This document shows, one piece after another, positions 33,968-40,847 of a stretch of DNA of 64,000 nt. The stretch lies in contig JBKDXM010000047.1 in the NCBI GenBank assembly GCA_046306335.1, positions 34,330-98,329 on the forward strand, in the 5' to 3' direction. Below the pieces are notes generated by a model. That model saw only the letters and a list, made by a program, of their open reading frames with translations, was not told the origin of the DNA and did not search any database. Each line of letters begins with the position of its first letter. The stretch's first letter is position 1. A program made the translations under genes and the position numbers. This stretch comes from UBA2386 sp046306335 (GTDB lineage: Bacteria > Planctomycetota > UBA1135 > UBA2386).

Positions 33968-35632
33968 TCAGTAGATGTTGACGAAGCTGCGGACGGCGTT
34001 GCTGAGCAGGATGCCGGCGTTGTTGGGCGCGACCGGACAGATCGACGCCGCGCCCTGCGCGTAGTACAGCAGGCCGCCCGGCAGCCCCGGCGGCAGCGCG
34101 AAGGGGATCGTCTGGCTCGGGCTCGTGCCGGTGTAGAGGAAGGTCACCAGTGCGTCGATCGAGAGGACGTGCAGCCGGCAACCCGGCGATTCGATGCCGT
34201 AGCCGGCCAGCAGGTCGGTGCCCGGCACGTCCGGCAGCAGGCTCAGCACCAGCACGCCGAAGTACAGTTCGGGCGCCGGCGCGGGGCAGGCGAGCGGGAT
34301 GTTGCCCAGCGCGTACAGCACGTTCGTGCCGCCGGTGGCGGTCGAGATCGGCGCCGGGGACGCGCTCAGCGTGAAGGCCGGCGTGGCGCAGCTCGCGCCG
34401 TAGGTGGTGTGGTTGGCGTACGGCAGGCCTTGGCGACCCGTGACGAAGAACCGCATGCCGTCGCCGGTCGTCGCGCCCGACGTGAACTGCGTCGTGCCGC
34501 GGATACGGAAGCTGCCGAGCGTGCCGCCGAGCGCGTGGTAGTTGTTGTGGAACGTCGGGCTGAAGGCGTAGGACGCGTTCGCCGTCGGGACGTTCACGTA
34601 GCCGTTGCCGCCGTCGAACTGGACGTTGGCGAGCGTCACGCCGGACGGGTCGACCGTCAGACGAGCCCCGACGTCGATGCCGACCAGCGTGTTGCCCGGG
34701 GTCAGCGTCGGCGTCTGGGTCATCGTCATGGCCGGCGTACCCGAGAAGTCGCTGCTGGCGTAGACGTGGAACGTCACGACGCCCGCCGTGTTGTTCCAGA
34801 GCACTTCCCAGGAGCGCACGGGGCCGCCTGCGCCGGCGAGTTCGCCCCACCAGCCGTTGCCCGGATTGCCGCCTTGCAGGTTGGCCTGACCGGCGGCTTC
34901 GAGCCGCGCCTTGTTGTTGCCGAAGTTGAACGTGCCGATCGCCTGGAACAGCGCGCTCGTTCCGACCGGGGTCGGCGTCTGCGTCAGCGTCATCGTCGGC
35001 ACGGCGGCTTGCCGGCCATTGACGAAGAAGCGCATGCTGTCGCCCGTCGCCGCTCCCGCCGTGAACTGGGCGGTGCCGCGCAGCGTGAAGTCGCGGAGCG
35101 TGCCGCCGAGCGCGTGGTAGTTGTTGAGGAACGCCGGGCTGAACGTGTAGGACGCGTTGGCCGTGGGAACGCCGACGAAGCCGGTGCCGCCGTCGAACTG
35201 GACGTTGGCGAGGGTGACGCCCGAGGGGTTCTGTCCGAGCCGGGCCCCGATGTCGAGGCCGACCAGCGTGTTGCCGACGGTCAAGGCCGGCGTCTGCGTC
35301 ATCGTCATCGCCGGCGCGCCGGTGTAGTCGCTACTGGTGTAGAGCCGGAACGTGACGGTGCTGGTCGCGTTGTTCCAGGCCACTTCCCATGAGCGCACGA
35401 GTCCGCCCGACCCGTCGATCGGACCCCACCAGCCGTTGCCCGGGTTGCCGCCCTGCACGGTGGTCAGGCCGGCGGCTTCGAGCCGCGCCTTGTTGTTGCC
35501 GAAGTTGAACGTACCGACGGCCTGGAACAACGACGTCGTACCGGTCGGCGTGCTCGCCTGCGTCAGGGTCATCTGGGCCGAGGCCGCCGCAGTCGCGAGG
35601 GCCATCGTGCCGAACAGGATCCATGCATTCAT
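33968..35632 (-). CDS. Secreted protein with two tandem copies of a 190-residue domain and a PGC-type C-terminal module
   Basis: 554 aa with a signal peptide (MNAWILFGTMALATAAASAQ). AAAGGA sits seven bases before ATG 35632, so translation is well signalled. Residues 21-213 and 214 to about 403 are near-identical copies: both begin MTLTQ, share FQA-GTFNFGNNKARLEAAG, NPGNGWWG, RSWEV-WNN, SGVTLANVQFDGG and NNYHALGGTL. The predicted fold is a beta-sandwich. The last 150 residues contain ESPGCRLHVLSIDALV and PPGLPGGLLYYAQGA, related to the C-termini of two other secreted proteins here. The function is unknown; a surface or adhesin-like role is only a guess. Confidence 0.82.
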   Translation of the reverse strand: MNAWILFGTMALATAAASAQMTLTQASTPTGTTSLFQAVGTFNFGNNKARLEAAGLTTVQGGNPGNGWWGPIDGSGGLVRSWEVAWNNATSTVTFRLYTSSDYTGAPAMTMTQTPALTVGNTLVGLDIGARLGQNPSGVTLANVQFDGGTGFVGVPTANASYTFSPAFLNNYHALGGTLRDFTLRGTAQFTAGAATGDSMRFFVNGRQAAVPTMTLTQTPTPVGTSALFQAIGTFNFGNNKARLEAAGQANLQGGNPGNGWWGELAGAGGPVRSWEVLWNNTAGVVTFHVYASSDFSGTPAMTMTQTPTLTPGNTLVGIDVGARLTVDPSGVTLANVQFDGGNGYVNVPTANASYAFSPTFHNNYHALGGTLGSFRIRGTTQFTSGATTGDGMRFFVTGRQGLPYANHTTYGASCATPAFTLSASPAPISTATGGTNVLYALGNIPLACPAPAPELYFGVLVLSLLPDVPGTDLLAGYGIESPGCRLHVLSIDALVTFLYTGTSPSQTIPFALPPGLPGGLLYYAQGAASICPVAPNNAGILLSNAVRSFVNIY

Positions 35633-35934
35633 GGGTGTGTCCTTTGCGGTGTGGTTGGTGGATGGAATTGCGCCAAGTCGCGGGATGGTAGGAGCGGTGT
35701 ACGGCCACCGCGCCGAACAAGTAGCTCGCCACGATGCGCGCGGCCCGGCCCGGCGTCGACCGGGTCGCAGTTCGGGGCAGGCTCCGCTTGCGGCGCACCG
35801 CGGCTTGCCGGCAAAATTCGTGCGGCGCGACGATGCGGCCACGGGAGCGATCGGCCGCGCATGACCTCGCGGCTGCCGGTGCCTTCGCGCGACGGACCGT
35901 CGTCAGCTCGCGGTCCCGTGCGCCGCCGCGTCCG
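35633..35934. other. Intergenic region of about 300 bp
   Basis: This stretch holds the leader and Shine-Dalgarno site (35640-35645, minus strand) of the duplicated-domain protein. No convincing gene, RNA, repeat or terminator is visible in the remainder. Confidence 0.5.
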
Positions 35935-36261
35935 TCACGCGCAGGGACCGAGCGGCAGCAGCTTGAGCACCGTGTCCGGCGCGCCGCCATCGGCGGCGCG
36001 CGCCACGCAGGCAAAGCGCACGTCGGCCGGAGCGCGCACCGCGCGCAGCAGCTCGTGCTCCATCCCGCCCGGCGCGGCCAGCGCGTCGCCGCCGGCGACG
36101 ACGCGCACGCGGCACGTGGTGCAGCTCGCGGCGCGGCAGGCGAAGTCCACCGGCGCGTTGCTGGCGTCGCAGGCGTCGACGAGGTCGCTGCCGGGCGCCA
36201 TCGACGCGACACAGGCAATGGCGCCGTCGGGGCGCAGGAATTCGACGCGGATGGCGGTCAT
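35935..36261 (-). CDS. [2Fe-2S] plant-type ferredoxin
   Basis: 108 aa. The cluster-binding pattern C-x4-C-x2-C is in CRAASCTTCRV, with the fourth cysteine in RFACVAR some 40 residues later. The N-terminal strand IRVEFLRPDG is typical of the fold. It carries single electrons to an oxygenase or reductase. The LigB-type dioxygenase lies 269 nt upstream on the same strand but does not normally need a ferredoxin. TACGCT at 36278-36283 (minus strand) lies 16 nt before the start. Confidence 0.86.
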   Translation of the reverse strand: MTAIRVEFLRPDGAIACVASMAPGSDLVDACDASNAPVDFACRAASCTTCRVRVVAGGDALAAPGGMEHELLRAVRAPADVRFACVARAADGGAPDTVLKLLPLGPCA

Positions 36262-36530
36262 GTCGTGGCGACCGGTCAGCGTAGCAGTCCGGCGGCGCCG
36301 CCGCGGCTCGCCACTTCTTGATCGCGCGCAGCCAGGCCGGTCCGCGAAGCGCGCAGTAGCGGGTCGTGATCGCCGGGGCGCATGGGCGCAGCGGCGGCAT
36401 CGCCGCCGCCGCCGCCAATCGGGGGCGCATCGTCAAGCGGTTGCGCACGCCACCTCCACGCAGGGCTTCCGCGCTGGCTGCCATGCGACGACCACAGGGC
36501 ATGCCGCTGCGATCGTCCACCGTGCGCGTC

Positions 36531-37349
36531 TCAACCCAAGCGCACGGCGCAGCGGCTCAGCGAGCCGAGCTCGAACCCCGTGATCGGGAACGTCGCCGCA
36601 TCGTCCGCGTCGGCGGCGCCGGCGGCGACGAGCAGCGGCACGAAGTGGTCGTCGCTCGGGTGCGCCAGACGGCAGCCCGGCGCACGCTCGCGGTAGGCCA
36701 GCAAGCCGTCGTCGTCGCGCGCCAGCACCCGGTCGCGCACCCAACCTTCGAACTCCAGCGCCCACGCCGGCGGTGGCGCGTCGCCGTCCCAAGCCAGTGC
36801 GCCGAGGTTGTGCACCATGCCGCCGCTGGCGAGCACGAGCACGCCGTCGTCGCGCAGCGGCCGCAGCGCGCGGCCGAGCGCATGCAGTTCGCGCGGCGAC
36901 CAGCGCCACGGCACCGACAGCTGCAGCACGGGGACTTCGGCCCGCGGGTCCATGTGCACGAGCGGGACCCAGACGCCGTGATCCCACGGTCGCGCGTCGG
37001 CGCGCGCGATGCCGGGCAGCAGTTCGGCGAGGCGCGGAGCGAGCCACGCAGCGGCCGGCGCGGCGTGGCGCACGCGGCCGAGCGCTGGCGGGAAGCCGGC
37101 GTAGTCGTGCAGCAGCGGCCGCGCCGTCACCGTGCCGATCGTCGGCGGCGCGTCGAGCCAGTGCGCCGACAGCGCCAGGATCGCGCGCGGCCGCGGCAGC
37201 GCCGCGAACAAGCGGGCGAAGTCGGCGCCGGCGACGCGGTCGAGCGCCAACGTCGGCGCGCCGTGCGAGACGAATACGACCGGCATGCGGCCCGCCGTCG
37301 GCGCTGCGCTCGTCGCTGCGGCCGGTCGTCTCTCGGGTGGGTTCGGCAT
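36531..37349 (-). CDS. LigB-family extradiol ring-cleavage dioxygenase (YgiD/4,5-DOPA dioxygenase-like)
   Basis: 272 aa. Metal-ligand histidines lie in VFVSHGAPTLALD, ALSAHWLDAPPTIG and DHGVWVPLVHMDP, and a conserved His is in PSDDHFVPLL. This is the class III extradiol dioxygenase / YgiD pattern, which cleaves catechol rings such as L-DOPA using Fe(II) or Zn. If the start is ATG 37286 (MPVVFVSHG) the protein is 251 aa, nearer the family size; the first 21 residues in the longer version look like linker. It is divergent from rlmN, with 39 nt between starts. Confidence 0.86.
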   Translation of the reverse strand: MPNPPERRPAAATSAAPTAGRMPVVFVSHGAPTLALDRVAGADFARLFAALPRPRAILALSAHWLDAPPTIGTVTARPLLHDYAGFPPALGRVRHAAPAAAWLAPRLAELLPGIARADARPWDHGVWVPLVHMDPRAEVPVLQLSVPWRWSPRELHALGRALRPLRDDGVLVLASGGMVHNLGALAWDGDAPPPAWALEFEGWVRDRVLARDDDGLLAYRERAPGCRLAHPSDDHFVPLLVAAGAADADDAATFPITGFELGSLSRCAVRLG

Positions 37350-37388
37350 GCGCCGTGCGGCTCGCTAGGATGCCGCGCCCCAGCCAAC

Positions 37389-38441
37389 GTGACCACCGCC
37401 GACGCCACGCCTTCGCCGACGCCTGCCGCATCGCCCGCCGAGCCGCTGGTGGCCAGCGGCCTGTCCGGCCTCTGCGCGGCACTGCCCGACAAGAAGGGCC
37501 TGCTGGCGCGCCGGCTCGTCGCCGCCGGCCGCACGCCGACGCGCTTCGACTTCGACAAGCAGGGCCTGCGCCTGTCGCCCGACGAGGAGGCGATGCTGCA
37601 GAGCTGGCTCGCCGCCGGCCTCGTGACCCGCGTCGACAAGGAGACGCGCGCCAAGGACGGCACGGTCAAGCTGCTGCTCGCCCTGCGCGACGGCAAGAAG
37701 GTCGAGACCGTCGCCATGCCGATCGGCGCCTGCTGCGTGTCGACGCAGGTCGGCTGCGCCGTCGGCTGCCGCTTCTGCGCGTCGGGCCTGTTCGGCGTCG
37801 AGCGCCACCTCGCGGTCGACGAGATCGTCGAGCAGGTGGTGCACGCGCGCCGCCACATGCGCATCGACCGCATCGTGTTCATGGGCATGGGCGAGCCGAG
37901 CCACAACCTCGACAACGTCATGGCCGCGGTCGCGCGCATCCACGACGAGGCGCTGATCTCGCCCAAGCGCCAGACGTTCTCGACCGTCGGCGGCGTCAAG
38001 CCGCTGACGCGCATGCGCGAGTTCGCGGTCAAGCCGTGCCTCGCGCTGTCGCTGCACTCGGCCAACGAGCAGAAGCGCCGCGAGCTGCTGCCGCGCGCCC
38101 ACAAGGACCCGCTGCCCGACATCGTCGCCGCGGCCGCCGCGTACGCGCAGGACGTCGGCACGCCCATCCAGTTCGAGTGGACGATGCTCGAAGGCATCAA
38201 CGACTCCGACCAGGACGTCGACGAGCTGTGCGCGCTGCTGCAGGGCGTGCGCGGCTACGTCAACTTCATCGTCTACAATCCGGTCGACGGACTGCCGTTC
38301 CGCGCGCCGGCCCGCGAGCGCATCGTCGCGATGGTGCGCGCGGTGAAGGCGCGCGGCATCCTGGCGACGATCCGCGACTCGTCGGGGCCTGACGCCGAGG
38401 CGGCGTGCGGGCAGTTGCGGTTGCGCGATCGCGTCGGCTGA
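37389..38441 (+). CDS. rlmN: Dual-specificity 23S rRNA/tRNA adenine-C2 methyltransferase RlmN
   Basis: 350 aa from GTG 37389. The radical-SAM cluster cysteines are C123, C127 and C130 (GCAVGCRFCASG). The substrate-linking cysteines of the mechanism are in ACCVSTQ (C115/C116) and near the C-terminus C340 (AACGQLRL). FMGMGEPSHNLDNV and LALSLHSANEQKR are family landmarks. RlmN methylates C2 of A2503 of 23S rRNA and A37 of some tRNAs. A Thr/Pro-rich N-terminal stretch of 17 residues is extra. TAGGAT lies 17 nt before the start and could also serve the divergent gene as read on the other strand. Confidence 0.92.
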   Translation: MTTADATPSPTPAASPAEPLVASGLSGLCAALPDKKGLLARRLVAAGRTPTRFDFDKQGLRLSPDEEAMLQSWLAAGLVTRVDKETRAKDGTVKLLLALRDGKKVETVAMPIGACCVSTQVGCAVGCRFCASGLFGVERHLAVDEIVEQVVHARRHMRIDRIVFMGMGEPSHNLDNVMAAVARIHDEALISPKRQTFSTVGGVKPLTRMREFAVKPCLALSLHSANEQKRRELLPRAHKDPLPDIVAAAAAYAQDVGTPIQFEWTMLEGINDSDQDVDELCALLQGVRGYVNFIVYNPVDGLPFRAPARERIVAMVRAVKARGILATIRDSSGPDAEAACGQLRLRDRVG

Positions 38442-38458
38442 CCGCGGGCGGGCGCCGG

Positions 38459-39103
38459 TCAGCGCGCGGCCTGCTCGGCGCACGCGATGCTGCGTTCGTG
38501 CAGCCGCCGCAGCAGCAGTTGCGCGGTGATCGCGCCGCACAGTGCCATCGTCATGTCCATCTGCGCGTCCCACGGGTCGCCCTGCGTGCCCAGCCACTCC
38601 GGCCCCGACGCCGGGTACCACACCTTGACGACGGTCATCTCCAACAGCTCGTAGCTGGCCGAGAAGGCGAGGCAGCAGCCGGTCACCAGCCAGAACAGCG
38701 TGCGACCGCGCGGCAGGCCGCGCCGGCGGATCAGCCATTCGCGCAGCAGGACCGCCGGCACGAAGCCTTGGAAGAAGTGGCCGATGCGATCGACCGGGTT
38801 GCGCAGCAGGCCGAGCGCGTCCATCACCGCCTGCGGGAACGGCACGTTGGCGAACTCGTAGCGGCCGCCGAGGCACTGGATGAAGAAGAACCACGCCAGC
38901 AGCACGTAGCTCAGGTCGGAGAAGCGGAACCAGCGGCGCCGGATCGCGAACACGACCATCACCGCGGTCAGCGGCAGCAGCTCGAAGGCGCAGACGGCGA
39001 CGTCCTTCGTGCCGAGGAACGCCCACGCGAGGCCGAGCGCGCACAGCGCCATCAGCAGCGGGAACAGCCAGGGACGTTGCCGCAGGGGCGCGCCGTCGTG
39101 CAT
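38459..39103 (-). CDS. DUF2238 (YjdF-like) inner-membrane protein
   Basis: 214 aa with six likely membrane helices. The family landmarks are PVDRIGHFFQGFVPAVLLRE, FSASYELLEM and GDPWDAQMDMTMALCGA. Its function is not known in any organism I can recall. A TAGCCT hexamer ends six bases before the ATG, predicting a leaderless mRNA; part of it overlaps the edge of repeat copy B. Confidence 0.88.
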   Translation of the reverse strand: MHDGAPLRQRPWLFPLLMALCALGLAWAFLGTKDVAVCAFELLPLTAVMVVFAIRRRWFRFSDLSYVLLAWFFFIQCLGGRYEFANVPFPQAVMDALGLLRNPVDRIGHFFQGFVPAVLLREWLIRRRGLPRGRTLFWLVTGCCLAFSASYELLEMTVVKVWYPASGPEWLGTQGDPWDAQMDMTMALCGAITAQLLLRRLHERSIACAEQAAR

Positions 39104-39109
39104 GGCGGC

Positions 39110-39115
39110 AGGCTA
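39110..39115 (-). promoter_or_regulatory. -10-like hexamer six bases before the DUF2238 start, at the edge of repeat copy B
   Basis: On the minus strand TAGCCT (39115-39110) is followed by six bases and then ATG 39103. The element terminus begins at or just beside this hexamer (CTAGGAG on the plus strand), so the repeat may supply part of the promoter. Confidence 0.4.
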
Positions 39116-39519
39116 GGAGTCCGCGTCACGGGACGCCACGCCGCCCAGCACGCGTTGCCGCGTCTGGCAGGCCATGCCGCCCGACGTGCACCGCAGTTGC
39201 CGGTCGTTCTACTGCCGCCCCTTGGATTGCTCGACTCTGTGGTCTCTGTGTCCACTGTGGTTCCTTTCTGCTGCCGCAGCCGCAGCAGCAGCAGAACAAC
39301 CACAGAGGACACAGAGGACACAGAGGACACAGAGGACGGAAACCAAGAGCACCGCAGCAAGCAGCATTCAGGAGTCGCGGTGAAGCGGGTTGCTGTCCGC
39401 GACTCGGCGCGCGCATTCGCGGCCGGGCCTTGGCGGATCGACCGATCCGCCGGCGGTCGTCGGCTTCGCCCCGACCGCGCAGCCGCGCATCGGATCAGCG
39501 CGCGTCCCACGCCGCTGGC
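39116..39519 (+). repeat. Interspersed repeat element, copy B
   Basis: It begins GGAGTCCGCGTCACGG, the element's end sequence, and runs in the same orientation as copy C. It includes the ACGCCGCCC segment (partly duplicated), the TGCCGCCCCT segment, and a central stem-loop at about 39230-39336. The loop's right arm is four exact tandem CACAGAGGA units (39301-39336). The far end, CGACCGCGCAGCCGCGCATCGG, is a diverged form of the 50-bp block shared by copies A and C, and its terminal inverted repeat is degenerate. The remaining bases to 39623 hold nothing recognised. Confidence 0.8.
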
Positions 39520-39623
39520 GTCGAGGTTTGGCGCGATGTTCGCCCGCGGTCGCGGCGCGGGTCACACGCGCGGCCGCGGCCTCGCCTCGGTGCGGTGGGC
39601 CTGCGCACTGCCGCCTGCCAGCG

Positions 39624-40688
39624 TCACCTGCCGCCGGTCGCGGCGGGCGGTTTGGCGGCGCGCACCGTCGCGACGGCCGGCGGCAACACGGCGGCGCGCT
39701 GGGTGAATGCGTCGAAGCGGCGGGCGAGTTCCTGGTCGGGCACGTTGTCCTCGATCGCGGCGTTCCCCTCGCGCAGGGCGGCCAACAGCTGCGGGTGGTA
39801 GAGGCCGTCGGCGGCCTTCGTCAGCGCAAGGTCGCGCTGGCCGGCGACCCCGAACGTGATGCGCGTGCGCTCCGGCTCGCGGGCGAAGGACCACTCGTTG
39901 GCGGCGAGGAAGCGCATCGCGGCCGTCGCCGCGACGCGTTCGCCGGCGGCGCGCTGCGTCCACGCCGCCTTGGCGCTCGCGGCCACCGTGGTCTCCGCCG
40001 GTGCGCCACCTTCGGCCCGCCGTTCGGCGACGACGGCGCTGCGCAGCGCTTCTTCGCCGGCGGCTTCGGCGAAGTTGCGGAAGACCGACGCGCGCAGCCA
40101 CGCGTGGTCGTGCGCCGACAGCGGCAGCCGCAGCTCGATGCTGCCTTGCCGCAGGGCGACCAGATGCTGGCCGCTGCGCGCGAACTCGCGCACGAGGTCG
40201 CGGGTGTCGGCGTCCCAGCGATGCCGGTCGCTGCCGACCTTGGTGCCGTTGGCGAGTTCGCCGGCGACCCAGACGTCGAGCAGCGTGTTGACCTGCTGCA
40301 CGAACGCCTTGGCGTCGCGGATGCGCACGAACTGGTGCGCGCACAACGCGCCGGTCGGATCGGTGAACAGGCCGCCGTTCTCGACGTCGACGTGCGCCAG
40401 CAGCGTCTGCAGTGCCAGTTCGTTGTTGCGGGGGATGGCGAATTGGAACGGCCAGTTCTGCCACAGCGCGAACGTGCCGTCGCGCCGCGCGTCGGTGAGC
40501 TGCTGCAGCGCCTTGTCGACGGCGTCCGCCCCGCCTCCGGCATACAGGCCGCGGTAGACGAGGTGCAGGTCGATGCGGTCGGCGGCCTCGTCGTAGCGGA
40601 GGCTGACGTCCTGGCCGTCGAACTCCAGGCACGCGGCCAGCAGCAGCAGGCAGGCGACGGCGACGCGACGCAGGGCGCTTCGGATCAT
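39624..40688 (-). CDS. Hypothetical lipoprotein
   Basis: 354 aa from ATG 40688. The lipobox LAAC gives a lipidated Cys20. The body alternates helices and strands with no recognised motif (VSLRYDEAADRIDLHLVYRGLY, AIPRNNELALQTLLAHVDVENG). The C-terminus is Ala/Pro-rich. The sequence context, near other exported proteins, suggests an outer-surface or periplasmic role, but the function is unknown. Confidence 0.78.
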   Translation of the reverse strand: MIRSALRRVAVACLLLLAACLEFDGQDVSLRYDEAADRIDLHLVYRGLYAGGGADAVDKALQQLTDARRDGTFALWQNWPFQFAIPRNNELALQTLLAHVDVENGGLFTDPTGALCAHQFVRIRDAKAFVQQVNTLLDVWVAGELANGTKVGSDRHRWDADTRDLVREFARSGQHLVALRQGSIELRLPLSAHDHAWLRASVFRNFAEAAGEEALRSAVVAERRAEGGAPAETTVAASAKAAWTQRAAGERVAATAAMRFLAANEWSFAREPERTRITFGVAGQRDLALTKAADGLYHPQLLAALREGNAAIEDNVPDQELARRFDAFTQRAAVLPPAVATVRAAKPPAATGGR

Positions 40689-40847
40689 CGCGGCAGTGTG
40701 TAGTCGTCGCCGCGCGACGTCCATGCCCCCTGCGGCGACGACGCCGTGCGCACTGCGGCCACGGCCATTGCAGCGCGCACCCGGGGACAGGACGGCCGGG
40801 GCGAGTGCGGCAGTGGACCGGGCGCAGCGGGTGGCCGCCTGGACCGG

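Noticed and set aside
39301..39336. CACAGAGGA tandem run as a CRISPR array
   Set aside because: The units are nine bases with no spacers, lie inside a stem-loop, and no cas genes are near.
39174..39510. Open frames inside the interspersed repeats as small proteins
   Set aside because: Their translations only mirror the tandem repeat (Ser-Val / Gln-Arg-Thr runs) and are not conserved in frame between copies.
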